DNA from: Hymenolepis diminuta | Lineage: Eukaryota > Platyhelminthes > Cestoda > Cyclophyllidea > Hymenolepididae | Assembly: GCA_900708905.1 (NCBI GenBank) | Contig: CAADRB010000026.1 | Location: 1,171,019 to 1,235,018, forward strand | Length of the DNA: 64,000 nucleotides | Direction: 5' to 3' | Part shown: positions 49,677 to 63,111 of the stretch, in pieces | How positions within the stretch are numbered: the first letter of the stretch is position 1 | Layout of the letters: each line of letters opens with the position of its first letter | Notes under the pieces: model-generated | What the model saw: the letters and a program-made list of their open reading frames with translations, nothing else | Told to the model about the DNA's origin: nothing | Databases searched by the model: none | Made by a program: the position numbers and the translations under genes

Positions 49677-52600
49677 GTTCATTTAATCATAACTTATTAT
49701 CGTATTAAGTGTACGCACTTTATGTATATATGTTTAACAGTTACCATTGTTTGAGGTCAATGCTGTTTTGATGTTCGTCGTTTTATTCAAGATGTTGATT
49801 TGAAATCTGTTGAAAACTGCGTACATCTGGTAGTGCATTGTTTTAAGTAAAGATTCGGAGTGTTTTAGCGTATTGACCGATACATTTATTAAAAGTGGAG
49901 TCTCTTACAATGATTATTAAAACTTTGACTAATTTTTGACTTTAATAATGTTCAGGATTTTATTGACACTTTCCATCAGCTTTGATGTTCTTTCGGATCC
50001 TTTCAGGTTTATTTAACCTTTACTAATGTTCTTTCTGTTTTTTTCTATTACTATCATAATAGTTCGTTATATTTATTACTTATCTAACTTAATTAATGTT
50101 TCATTAATCTTTCTTTACATTAACCAGAACTGTTTCAAAATTCCTTGAATGTTTGCTTTTCAGCCAGCAGTATTAAGACCACAATGTTATTAGGGTTCAT
50201 ATCGCCATACATTCTAGTCTTATCCGTCAATGTTACAAACTTTTATAATCCTTTTGGAATCCTTAATTATGTCAGGATGTGTTAACTATAGGAGATTGAG
50301 TGATCACATCTGATTTAATTGATTGCTCTTTATCCTAATCTTCACTCTGCAACGGATAGATACTTCACTTCACAATTTCTTCCATCGAAAATTGAGGGCT
50401 GTTCCATCAGTTTAAGCCTCGTTGGTACGTGCATGTATTTCAGCGCTTTAGAGGCTCTCTATCTTAGGAATATCTATCGCATCTAAAAATAGGGAAAAAA
50501 TGCTTGTTGTTATTACAAAGCTATTCTTTGTTACACTACCTGTGATTTTCAAAATTCTAAATATTTTAAATTAAGGGAGGGTTGAATGGAAGTCTAGGAG
50601 GCAAAAATGCATTTCTCCGCTGGGCATACACTATCTACTCCATTTTATATCCCAAGGATTGGCCCCCACTTGCAAGACTAGCTGCAAACGCAATAGCTTA
50701 ATGTCAGCAATTCCCGTATAAATAATCTCACATTGTCGGTCCAATATGTAATCACCGTTTTTAGTAAATATCCATGGGATTTTTGGTAGTCTTATCTTAC
50801 TGTCCCTGGAAAACCGCTGTTATATTACTCATATATTATACTCATAATGGATTATCAATACATCTGTGAGTTTTAGTAATATTTTATTATATTAAATAAC
50901 TGCTCCCCCAATATACTTCAGACTTCAATTGCTAGTGTATAAGACTTGAACTGTTGAGTGGTGAATATATGTCATTTATGAGTAATTTAAATTACTGCTT
51001 TTACTCACAATGTGTTTGCTTAAATTCCATTGTCTAAAGTGTGCTTTACTTCATTTTGTAGGGTAGTAAACGTCAGAATTTCTTATGTATATATCTGGGC
51101 TTTTTATTGCCTATCACATTTATCGTAATATCTAGATGTATGAAAAGCATTCTTTGTTCATGGTGTCTTGAAACCTGAGACCCTGCAGCTTGTTTTTCAT
51201 GTCTGAAAATGGATATGCCGAAAATCTTTAGACAAAGCAAAATTAATCTATATTATTAAACTATAACCGGAAACGTGTTCGCCTTCCAAATCGTCATGAC
51301 CTCCCATTATTTTCCACTTAAGCAAAAATCGAACTTGTGTGTCACTGTGCAGTGACATTTATTTGGTATCCTCCTTATCTAGGTCATTTTTTCAATACTT
51401 TCCAGTTTAAGAAGTTCGGGAAATACATCTTGACTAAATAATGTTGTTAGGCTGCAACTGTTCGTGTGGATAAGCATCCTAGAGGAATAAATGTAGACGG
51501 CACTGAGAGGGTCAAGAGAAGGAGTCTTACTGTGTCTAGAATACAGCTGTCTGGGCTGCACACTGCTGCTCTGCTGTTTCATGACAAAAGCTCGTAAATT
51601 TTATTAATTGTACCCATGATTGCTTGAATAGAATTCCCCTATCTTTATATGATATTTTGTTCAAAATGTCGACTATCTATTCTAGCCGTAAAAGAGTCCC
51701 TAGATTGTGTGAACTTGTGCTGACTCACTAAGATATCATGTGGTCGTTCATTGTTTATTCTATCCTTCGGCCATCTTTCATCCTCTCCTATCTATCTCAA
51801 TGCTCCCACCTAATTGAGAAAGCCATCATAAGGAAAAATCGTGATTCGAAAGTACTCATTGAAAACCTGCTCCCAATCATTTGACTAAATTGAAAGTTCA
51901 CCTTTCATTGTGAAAGTTTGCCTTTTAGATTCCAATTCACGTGGATTTTTCATTCATGTGATGTTTTCCCTTTTGTCAAAATTGAGATCTTTCGAAATTG
52001 TTTTCCTCTTCTTTTGTTTCCACTTTTTCTTGTCATAATAATTAACCTATGCATTTATGTAAAAACTTATCTTTCATAACCGAGCTACGAGGATTGCTGG
52101 GGAATTTGAAAAGAAATCACATTTGATCACAAAAGTTAATGACAATGCTGATTATATCTGAATGTATTTGTCCATCACATTAGCAAACTGACATGACATT
52201 AATACGTACAAGGTAGTGGCCAAATGGTGCACTACTAAGGAGCTAAATTCTGCGTGGTTAAGTTCTGCTCCTTTCCTAGTCCATTATCTGCCGGCATAAT
52301 TTACGGTCAGGATTCAATGGATTAAGGTTGACAATCAGTGACGCGTTAATTAGAAACTTGACACGGACACTTGGCATGCCGCCTGAATTTGTCTTCATTA
52401 ATAGATTTTTATATCAAGGTTTCATATTTAAACAGTGGGCAATTAAATAACTTCCGTGATCAAATTCTCTTGAATCTCTAGAATGGTTTAAGTAAGCAGT
52501 TATTGTCTGTATATTGAAAGTAAAATGCTGGTATGGTGTCGTTATAAATGACTATTATGCCAATAAATTCAGTTTCCACTAAAACATTGGATCTTCAAGG

Positions 52601-53324
52601 CATCGACATACTTCTCGGTTCTGCCCATGAAATTGTCATTTGTTGTATTCAGTAAAAATAATACTTCGACTGACTGGTAATAGTAGCTGTTTAGGTAAAC
52701 ACAATGAAGTTGTGGCATACTTAGTTATAAGTTATCAGCTCGATTTCGTGAGACTATGTAAAAAATGTGTCTACTGATTGGTACTAAGTAGTAATAACGA
52801 ATTTATAAAACAAATCATTAGTACTTAATTTCCAGTCAACGGGCATGCCTGCCAAGTTCTCATCCATCAATTTCCATCAAGTAATATGGCTGATTAAAAT
52901 TGTAGATTTGAGTAAATAACATTCAAGTTTCGCGATTAGAGGCCCTAAAACGGCTCCCCTACACCCAATATTAGTGTTGATATGTAACTTATTTCAGTGG
53001 GCTTTGGAATTATTATCTCTATTGAAGTTTATTAAGCTTTGTGCTCTGTATTGCATTTAAAGCATTCCGTATTGTTTTTTATTAACCTTATCTTTTCCCC
53101 TTCCCCCCAAAGCCCAAGAAAATATATTCCTCTTTTAGTCTTTTGTATTCATGAATACTTATTTGTTGTGTAACTGACCGTTCATTGTGGTTGAGATGTA
53201 ATGTATTTTTACTTCAAGTCATTTAATATTTTATGAATTTTTTTGTATTTCTATGCTATATATAATGCGACGTATTGGAAATGCTATACTTTCCTATAAT
53301 TTTAAAGATCACTTTTCCATTTGG
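49677..53324. other. Intergenic, no gene recognised
   Basis: AT-rich. Only short unrelated frames, e.g. a 67-codon minus frame at 51379-51582. Confidence 0.45.
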
Positions 53325-53540
53325 AAATGTAAAATTGTTTTATATATGCTATAACCTTATTAGCCCCCCAAAATAGCCACAGTACTTCGAACTTATTTAA
53401 TAACACGAGATTAAGCAAATTTTCTTAAAACTCTGCAAAATACCGACCTTGTTATTTAGCGTATTTTAACAAATATGCTAATTGTATGAATAATTAACAA
53501 TAAATTGTTAATTTTCTCGGATTAAAATTGTTAATTTCAT
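53325..53540 (+). repeat. Diverged direct repeat, copy 1
   Basis: Aligns with 54855-55045 in the same orientation, roughly 70% by eye. The core is ATAGCC..CAAAATA then GAGATTAAGCAAATTTTCTT and an AATAATTAACAATAAATTG tract. Confidence 0.5.
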
Positions 53541-54854
53541 CTAATGCTTCTCAGTGAAAGTTGTTGATCCATAAATTTGGATTTTGGTTCCACTTTGATT
53601 CCTTAACTTGGTCTTCTGAAGTGTCCAAAGTAACGGTCTGGTCCTCTGAGTTTTGAGAGGAAAGTAACATACGTCCTGATCTGTTTTCGGTTTTGAAGTT
53701 AAGACTGTGCACCGAGAATATAAATTTTTGGAATGGGGACTTAGATATAGACCTCAATGGGACATCGTCAGGTACCTAAACTTTAAAGAATTGAGAATCC
53801 CTCCCATTGTCTTTTCTCCTTTTGATACGAGAAGTTGTTTTTTCATATTGTCAATAAGTTATTCGTCTAGACCATTGAGAGTGGGCAGAGAGTGTGAAAG
53901 GGAGGTATTTAGACTGCGACAACATTCCTCAATTCAAATAGAAGAGAACCGGGTGAGATTATAGGTTTTGGTGTGCCATGGGTGACGAAAAACTGGCGGA
54001 GGGTGTTATTGACAGTGTCGGTGATGACTGACTTAAAGGATATGACTTCAGGTCACTTTGAATATGAATCCCCAGGATAAGATGAAAGATTTCTTGAATT
54101 GGTCCAACAGGACTCAGATCACTGTGAGTCCAAGGAGCTTTGTTTTGAGAACACATAAAGGCATCCTGAAGAGTAACAAGAGCAATAGTTTATTTAGTTT
54201 CACTTGCATTTTGTGCAACCGGTTTTTCTTCTGTTTCCATTGAGCTAGAAACAGGTTTAACTCGAACGATTTCGTCGGGTTGCTTGCATTTATAATCCAG
54301 TGGTGCCGATCGCCTATTACGGCAAACGAGGATGGGCTTAGTCCGATTGTAGTAAGACAAGACATTTTGGGAACATGATTATGGTAAACGATTTATGAGT
54401 TCTAGAGGTGGCAAAAGCGCAAACATCTTCCTTATACCCCTTTAGGCGGTATACATGATTTGCCTGGTGATCAAGCAAATAGGATTCCGGGACGGACTGT
54501 TGCTTGGACACGGTAATCTCGTAGTCAAGTAGTGTTGAACTGGCCTTGGGTATGGAGGATTTCGTAGAGTTAGTGAGATTCGTTAATTTTGCACTATCTC
54601 TGACTAATGGGTTCTTCTTCATGTCATCATTGCCTGCCTACCCAGGAGTTACAGTGAAAATGCCATGGGAGATAATGGAACAACGAGAGATAGAGGACAA
54701 TTTTTACTAGAAGCAATGACAGTGGAATGCTTAACCTCAATTTTTGCAGAGCCCTTATTTCTGTAAGCAGGCTCTTAAACGTTCAATGAAGTATTGAACA
54801 ATCCATTGTTTTTTGAGACGTTGTTTTGCTTTCAGCATTTGCAAAATCGTCAGA
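53541..54854 (-). pseudogene. Broken coding-like segment between direct repeats
   Basis: On the minus strand, polar open frames follow one another with shifts and stops: about 54622-54366 (MKKNPLVRDSAKLTNLTN, then YLLDHQANHVYRLKGYKE), a second frame about 54350-54180 (RRSAPLDYKCKQPDEIVRVK), about 54156-53959 (APWTHSDLSPVGPIQEIF) and 53778-53551 (RSISKSPFQKFIFSVHSL). Acceptor-like AGs precede some blocks, so a small multi-exon gene is possible, but no phase-consistent model was found. Flanking direct repeats suggest a decayed retroelement or gene insertion. Family not recognised. Confidence 0.35.
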
Positions 54855-55045
54855 AATGGTAGATTTACATGTTCCCTACCTATTGTAATCTCAATAGCCC
54901 TCTAAAATATCTGCAACCCGAACTCACTAATAGCACGGGATTGAGCAAAATTTCGCAATTTTCTCAAAATTATGCAAATAGTCACATTTTATGAATAATC
55001 AAGAATAAATTGCCAATTTTCACTCGCATAGAAATGATTCATTTA
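54855..55045 (+). repeat. Diverged direct repeat, copy 2
   Basis: Partner of 53325-53540. Core AATAGCCCTCTAAAATAT then GGGATTGAGCAAAATTTCGC and AAGAATAAATTGCCAATTTT. Confidence 0.5.
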
Positions 55046-55312
55046 CCCAACAATATTAATGAAAGAAATGTTTCTTCTAAATCATTTTTATCCTATTCGT
55101 AAGCTTTAGTACTACAATCATATTCGTTGTTACTTACTTTGAAACCCTTTTTTTTCCTTTAGCAAGAACATACGACATTACTGTGTTTCTTTCCCTGTCA
55201 ATTTGTTTCTTCTCTATTTGTATAAGTGCTGAATCCTGTTTATTGCGTTAATGTCGTTTTAATCTTATTTATTTTCTCTCTCTGTTCTGTGTGAAAATTG
55301 GTAGGATAGACG

Positions 55313-58300
55313 ATGGCTGTTGAAGTTTTTAGATATTTCTACACTGTAAAATTTCATATCTTTAAGAAAATATTTGTTATCGTTATATTTGTGTTATTGA
55401 ACAATCCGGAATTTTCAATTTTGCTCTTTTATTCATATTTTGACGTGGCGACACATAGTAAAGCATATCGTATGCACGCGTTTGCGACAATTTGCTCATC
55501 TTAGCAACCACTTTGTCTTTGGTTTAAATCGCTAGTGTTTTACTTGACGTAGAAGATTTGTTGATGTTTTTTGGTAGCCTGTCCGGTAACCTCAGGGTAT
55601 GTTTAGACGTCTGTGTTGTGTTTTGAGTTAACCTAGTTTCCCCTTTGGTCTACAAATAAGATATTAAATCTTAGTTTGTTCATCACATGTTCCTTCTCCA
55701 GTCTTTTATTTGGATCAATTGGTGTGTCTAGTTTTGGGCGCGTTTTTAATAGACGTAACCTCTCCCTTCATCTTAGTCTTAACCATCCCGTGTATAGGGT
55801 TGACAACCGAATGCTGTCAATACTATCATAAGCAGCTGTTTGAGATTATCTTATTGTCACTATAATATTTGCTCTTATTTAATCTCTGAATTTACCTTTA
55901 TTCTCCACGATATCTTAAATGATTTATGGGGATTTATCTCACTGTCAATTATAATCCCTTCGTGCAGACGGAGCATCCACGTTAATAATTTATCTGACTT
56001 AGCTATTCTTTGTATGTTTGATCAAGAGTAAAAGTAATTGAAAGTTCATTCATTAAGATTACCTTGGAGAAGGAAAAGCGGCTATTGACTAAAATGAAAG
56101 ATGGAAGTTCTCTGCAGCACCATTTTTTAGATTTATCCTCAGGTTATTGCTGGTTTACTTAACTTTGCCAGACTAACAACGATATGCGGATAGGTGACGT
56201 TTTAATTTACCTTCTGAGATGTGAAGCATCTAAAATGAGACATTTCAGCCATTGGTTTCATATGTTTGATCTGATTCTTGAGACTTGTTTGTAATTGAGA
56301 TGCGTGTATATATAATAAGAGATTTCTGAAGTCTGGTAAACTATCAATTGGGTATATTTGTGATGTAAACCAAATTCTCAGTATTGAATCTCACATCTGC
56401 ATAAATCACCCCTAATGGTGGTTATTTTCTCACAATGGGGAATAGTTTTCCTGAATAATGTGTAGTTATCCATTTAGGTTGTGCCTTTGTTTAGTTTTCA
56501 TATTAGTCGGCCATTTAACAAAAGTATCATTTATAGTGATTCGTGCTTACTGAATGTAAGCTTTAAAGTCTGCTGTTTAGTAGCAGTTTCTGTTCTCTCT
56601 TATGAAGTCCACCTTTGAAAACAATTGTTCTCACGTTTTTGCGCATTCATTTTGTTAGCCATCATAGCCAAGGCATTCAGAATATGTGGCTGAATGTTCC
56701 TTTCTTGAACAAATTCTTTATTGTATTTTAGATGGTCATGGATAATGAAAGTTCGGTGACGAAAGTCCTATATACTACACTTTTAATAACCTTTTCTTAT
56801 GATCTGTTCTTCTTTGTAGGATATTGTAACCAAATTTTAGAGTCTATTAGAAATTTCCACTAGTTAAAATTAATTTGTTCGAATAAAAGGTAATTAAAAG
56901 AAGCAGGAATTGAAAGGCGGAAAATAATCTTACTTGTAAAAACTATGTTGAGGAAAACATTATTTTCTTATATGTAGCACCTTCCATCCAGTATTTTTCG
57001 CAAGTAACTGCGTTCGCACATTTGTAACCTTTTTTAGCAAACATTAGAATCACGGATCCGCTCTAATGACGGCTCATTCAAAAATTTACCAAATCCTACC
57101 AAAGCCTTAGTTCCAATTTCACCCTCCTCTACTTTGTTGTTGCTATGCTAATATTCATCTTTTTACAGTCTAACCAAGAATGTACAATTTTGATTTCGCA
57201 ATATAAAATTATTCGTTTAAATAATCTCATAAAATCGTTCAGATGTTCATATTCACATACATATCTCGGCTCAGGTGTCGTCTCCACTTGGTTTTCCAAT
57301 TTAGAGATCATGTTTTGACCTGGATTGACGACAGTTTTTCTTTGCTGCTCGAATTCACCACCCTCTGCCTTAGGTGTGGTTCATCTACTCTCTTCTGCAA
57401 TTCAGTCTTAACTCCTTTTCAAGTGCACCTGTTCATAAATTACCTTCGTCACAGTAGCTACACAGTAAATCTTATAATGTGCAGGGAAATCAACAAACTT
57501 TATGATGAATATTTTTTCCTTTGATCTAAACTTTCGTAGAATTATGCGCTTCATGAATGTCTAATGTAATCCTTTAAATTGTGCGTTCTCAAGTTTGCGT
57601 ATCATTCATTTGTCATTGTGTCCGCTCTTCTTATTCTACATACATCCTTGTTTCCTCTTCAATCTGGATATTAGGGGAGCTGACTCAATATTATTCCTAA
57701 TGTTCAATTTCTCTACTCCGTCTTATCTGAGAATAAGCGAAAACCTGTTTACTTAATGTTTTCTCTCTGGTCTTGATGCTATTATAGTAGAAATTATAAT
57801 AATTTGGATTCTGTCATTTGATTTTGCGATCAGTGCTGCTTGGATAACATGGTGAAGGCGGTTCTAGAGACGAATAATGATATCTCTATTAAATTCGTAT
57901 TAGATCAACCCATCTCTTAACCTTATTTCTGGGAGTTGGCGTCTATCTAGAGATGAATTGGAATGAAGGCGAGGGAAGTTTGGTTTCTATCATTCGAGGC
58001 TGTCTGTATAAGTTGGGTAAGATTGGAATAAGCGAAGTCACCCTCATAAGTTGAGCAATACTGGGATGACTGGGGAGTAGCAACAATTTATTGAGTTATG
58101 AGATTATATGCAAATTGTGTTCATGGATTTCAATAGGTATTTTCCTAGGTCACGGTCAATTAAGTTCCCAGATGTTGTTAGTGAGCAGGAGATTTCATAA
58201 CAGCTAAACTTCATTTTTGACAGAATATTTATAACTTTTTTATTTACTAAAATAGTGACTTCCGTATTGCTAATTCGTTCTTTGTACTGTAGGGTAAATC

Positions 58301-61300
58301 GGGAGATGTATATCGACTGCGTATATGCGATACTGAACTGGCCTTATTCAAGGAGACTGGCAATGATCCGGCTATTCACGTTTGGCCGTGGTAAGTTTAC
58401 CGATACCCTGTTGTGTATTAACGCAACTTTTGAATTAATGGTTAAGGTAACGTGTTGTTATTCCGTAGGCAGGAAGTTGGAGAACCCAAGTCCATAAAGA
58501 AGGAAATTCGTATGCCTTGGTTGATTACGGAGGAACGGGTAAACAACTATGAATATAATCTTTGAGGATTCCTTGCAGTTTGAAATGAGAGTAAAAAATT
58601 TTCAAACCTTTCAGGCTATCATTTATCTATGCAAAATTTGACATTTTCGAATCTCTCCAATTGACAACCTAGTAGTTGGCCACGCGTATCTGTTCATTTC
58701 AATCTCTGAATTTTCACCAATGTGTCATTCAGACGTGCAGTTGGAGTTTAGGGAGTAATCGGTCACAAAATTATGTAGTTAAAGCATTCTAGGGATGAAT
58801 AAATATTAATCCCCTCTCTTCAACGCCTAAAAGATCAGTTTCTCAATGATTCCTGCTTATGAACTCCAGAAGCAGTAATCCACTGACTTACTTCACTTTA
58901 AAAAGCTTTAAAACAAAATTTATTCACCAAATGGGCTTCAATGGCTATTAGGAAACTTAAAACTAGTCTCACAAGATTTACTTGCTTTGGCGTGTGAGAT
59001 TCGCTATATACTTTTATTATGCCATTTTTATGGGCTATTCAAACTGAATTTCCATTATTATCATTATTATTATTGCAGAATATTCGAGAATCTATAGGTA
59101 GCTTGATTAAGTTTCGATCACTTATAGTTATTGTATTTTTGAAGCGAAATTTAAATTTCCAATTCTTTATCTTAATTCATTTACACGATCGTGGGAAACT
59201 CCCAACTGGCCGCGTTTATGATTTCGACTTGCACATGTGCAACGCGGGCTTATGCGTCATGATTCACTTAATCATTCCCCTCTGATTGGTTAACTCCAAC
59301 TCTCACGCACGCATACTGGCGCACCTACCCGCTTTCGCGTAGTATTGAAGTACCTCTGCTGAGAATAAACCATACCTACGACTAGCGCGAAGGAGACACG
59401 TTTTTCTTGCTCTCTTTCTCTTCAATTCAAACCATCTTTTCTCTGCCTAGCCTCAGCTATCTAATCTCCTACCAGACGTACTAAATTCAAAGAAGCCGGA
59501 AAATTTGAATGACGCCAAGCGTCGAAGATTAAGCCGAGCGGACTCTATACCAACTCCAATAGTCTTTGACGCTAAATACCAATATACCATCTCTGTCTTC
59601 GCTGAGGATAGTAATTCTGCCAACAAATTAGTCTTTCAAATCGTTTCTGTTCGTGCGATGGCTCTGGCGAATGAGAATCAACCTGCTCCAAATGCAGAGA
59701 AAATTGCTGTCCCTCCACAAGGAGATGTAGCTGCTGAAACGGCTGCTATTCCAAATGCTCAAATGTTGCCCGCAAATGGAAAGACTCAAGAGAAGAAGAA
59801 AACGGCGGCCACGAAAAAGAAAAAGGGATTTAGTTTATGTGGGTAAGTGACCATCTTTGCCATTAGTAGTGGTGTCTTGACCCCGTAGTTGTGACCTCTT
59901 GCGTGTCCTTATTAGAGTGACGCATATTAGGTCCTTCATTAGCGTGTTAGTGCACATATTTAGTCAGCGATTTTTTTAGTGTGGACTTCTTTCCCATATT
60001 TAAACAGTTTCTCCTCTTTGAAATTTATGTATATTGTTTTATGAATAGTTTTATTATCCCTTTATTGCATTGCAAAACTATACTTTTTGCTTGGTTTGTA
60101 AACAAAGTGGTGCCCAAAACTTGCAGGAATGTATAAAAATAGGAGTACTGTTTAACCTGACTTTTTGTGTTTATGGTGGCGTCAAAGGCTCGCTTTGCCA
60201 TTTGCCGGGTTGCTTGCATCTGAACACTTTGTACTTGTGGATAATAAGTGGAAACTGTAAGATGCTGAGAAATCTGTATGGTGTCTTGTGATTGTGAACT
60301 CTTGAAATCGTTTCCTTATCGTTAGCAGCTTATTATGAATAGGAATGCCCTCTTCAAATTATTACTGGGTAAAAATTCATTGGAGCGAAGTGGGGAGGTG
60401 GATATGTCACTTTGGATTTACAGAGTATAAGAATCTTTTTATTTTTACAACGTTGAATAGTTTTCATCTCCTTTAATAAAAAAAACATTTGCATGTCTAT
60501 TTGAACACAGTTTCACTGGAACTAACCGTATTATTGAGCGGCAAATTACTCCTTTAAGAAACTAGAGTGACTTGTGGATATTTGTTTTCATTAGATTCAC
60601 ATATTGTTGATGGTGAACATCTGGGCTGTTTACCACAGATAAGCAAATGCATAGCTTTTAAAATCCGATTTACTTCATGTCCATTACCACCTTAATTCAC
60701 TTTGTTCATAATTCTTTAATTCTTAACAAATTTCCTTTCAAAAACTATGGAAATGCTAAAACCGGCTTTTTCATAGAACGTTGTAGTAATTTAGAAAGTA
60801 GATTCAATAATTTTATGCTTCTTTTCATAGATAGACTGTGCTTTCATCTATTTTTTAGATTGTTGGATAATATTCCTGTTAGTTTTTTAAAGTATGATAT
60901 TCCACGCAGCTTTGCGAACCACTCCTTTGATCCTGAATGGTCACTCTTGATTATTAGAAGATGCTTCACTATATTATTTAAAGATTTTAAGTCTTCACAT
61001 TTTTCCAAGCTTGCCATTGTTGGTTTCAGTTTAAAGCATCGAATTAAACTATCCGTAATGCATTTTGAATAAGCAATTTTTGTCTTTTAAGAAATGAGTT
61101 AAAAAGGTAGATTTTAAAATTTTAAAGTAATTTATTTGAGTTTTTTCTGGAGCTTTGAAATGATTTTGAATAACTATAAACCGAAGAAGATGTACCTAAA
61201 TGTTTGGTTATGATCGTATTGATCTCACGTTAATTACGTACATCACGGAAACCACGAGCAGCTCATATCTGATTATTACAAATTGCTAGTCTACTCTCCT

Positions 61301-63111
61301 TGTCCCTTACTAGAATCTATTTATAAAGTTATTATTTTAATTAAGCAATGTGCTTTGATTCATTTTTATAAATTCCATGCCTTTTGTCTTAAATTAATCT
61401 TTAGACTTTAATCTCGTCAAAAAGAACTTTTGTCTAACTTTTGATTCCTTAATATAGCTTATTTTTTAATTGGCTGAACAATACTGTTCTATCTGATCAT
61501 AAATGACTGGGATACCTTAGTCAGTTTTTTTCTAAGTTCAATCATAAACACATTTTTTACTGTTTGTTTAAATTATCCGGCGCAGTCGTATCTTTGCTTC
61601 TTGCCATCGGCATCAGCCTTTTCTTTACTATCTACTACTAGTGCAGTATTTGACGATCCTAAAGGGCTGATTCTAATGACGAATTAACCTCCAATTGGAG
61701 GAGAATCGGGCTAAAGAACAGTTGTTTCAGTAATTAATGCCCCATTCGATTACACAGCGTCTGAGCCATTAGAAATCTTATTCTTTCTCCTATTTAATTA
61801 TTAATGAAGTTAGTGTGAAGAGGGATTGGAATTGTTTGTATTTTAAAACTCAATATTTTTCTATGAAATGCAGCGAGATAGACGATGTATGAAATTTCAT
61901 TTGAAATTCGTATTTGCTACAGTTTACAAAATTTTGAATTTTGAACGACGGTCGATCTGAGTACGTACTGCTCTAAAAAGCTATCCATGCATTCGAAGAA
62001 ATGTTTTTCAATTTTTTTAGTGTGCCAATAACTTTCCACATGCTTAAAATTTTAAACTTCTGGAAAGCCCTTTTGCGGAATTACATTAGGATGATATTAA
62101 TCAGAATAGCGAGTCTATGGCTTATAGGTCTAACATTTAGAAGAGGAATAGGTCTGCGAAATTTGAAGTTAATGTTTAAATTACTGTTCGCTGTTTAGCC
62201 TACTTATAAGTGTTCATATATCATTATTTTCTTGACACTTATGAGTGTTAGTTGAAATATTACACGAATACTTTTTACTGTAGTAGCTGAATGTACATCC
62301 TCTCAATAATCTCTTGTCCACTGGGACTAATTTTTTACCTTCACTGTGAATTAATCTAATATATTTTAGAAGTATTTTTTTCCTTCCACTGATTATTAGC
62401 ATACAATTAGGACTATACTATTTTCGTGTTCTTATACGAATAGTTTTTTACTGCTAAAGCTAGATTTTGTGTAGGAAAACCAGGTAGTTAGACATGTAAT
62501 GTGATAAAACTTTACTTTTGATAAAGCATTATTTCCAAAGGGGCTCGTTGGGTGTGCTCCTTATGTCATGGTTCTGTTTAAGCTTGCTTCTAAGTTTAGT
62601 TTTTCATTTCATTTATCAGGGTTTTAAGTCTATTGTCATCATGGAGAAGATCGTAATAGTAAAGTAGCTATGCAACAGATAGCCGTTACCTAAAAATGAG
62701 TCAGAGTCATACATAATCCCTTATTAATGATCATGTAATATTTTGTATAGACTCAATTGTATGAGCAGAAAGAAAGTTGCGGATGCAGAGATTGATGAGA
62801 GCATTCAACCAAATCACCGTCCAGCGGATTTAGTCCAGCCTCCGCTACCTCAACCCCAAGCTGAATCTATTCCTGCGTCTGCAAAAAACAGCGAAGCATC
62901 ATCACAGAAGACCGTTAAAGCTAATGTGGAATCCCCCACTGTGCCTCAACGCAGGCGTTCTAGTTCTGGATCATACAGCGGAGTGGATATTGTTATGCCT
63001 GAGTATGTCGGAATTTCCTTTCTGTTTATCTGTATATTTAACTTTAAAAATTCTATAGTTAATGTGATTTTAATCTCGTGTGCAAGGTTTAATGTGCTCG
63101 CCAAGAAGTAG
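55313..63111 (+). CDS. PTB-like plus Lys/Pro-rich protein, about 289 aa, 6 exons
   Basis: Exons 55313-55345, 58293-58390, 58469-58538, 59451-59842, 62751-63002 and 63087-63111 total 870 nt in one frame with consistent phases; stop TAG at 63109-63111. The start MAVEVFRYFYT joins GKSGDVYRLRICDTELALFK and ETGNDPAIHVWPW, the strand pattern and WP of IRS/DOK-type PTB domains. A basic stretch (NDAKRRRLSRADS) and a strand-rich part (YQYTISVFAEDSNSANKL) follow, then Lys-rich EKKKTAATKKKKGFSLCG and a Pro/Ser-rich tail ending FNVLAKK. Exon 1 is weakly supported, and translation might start at ATG 59658 instead. The PTB call is by pattern and tentative. Introns 1 and 4 are long (about 2.9 kb each). Confidence 0.5.
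55346..58292 (+). other. Intron 1 of the PTB-like gene
   Basis: AT-rich; short frames only. A missed exon cannot be excluded because exon 1 is so small. Confidence 0.35.
58539..59450 (+). other. Intron 3 of the PTB-like gene, with CpG-rich end
   Basis: About 59170-59400 is richer in CpG (CTCACGCACGCATACTGGCGC, CTTTCGCGTAG) and contains ATTGG. It may be a promoter for a shorter transcript starting at ATG 59658. A TTTTCTCTGCCTAG acceptor follows directly. Confidence 0.35.
59843..62750 (+). other. Intron 4 of the PTB-like gene
   Basis: AT-rich. A 131-codon open frame at 60677-61072 is about what chance gives in DNA this AT-rich. Nothing else seen. Confidence 0.45.
63003..63086 (+). other. 84-nt in-frame intron of the PTB-like gene
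   Basis: GTATGT donor and CAAG acceptor. Its length is a multiple of three with no stop, so retention would insert 28 residues, many hydrophobic (GISFLFICIFNF), before the same C-terminal end. Confidence 0.45.

Noticed and set aside
60677..61072. 131-codon plus-strand frame in an intron
   Set aside because: No domain, no splice or promoter support, and about the length expected once by chance in this much AT-rich DNA.
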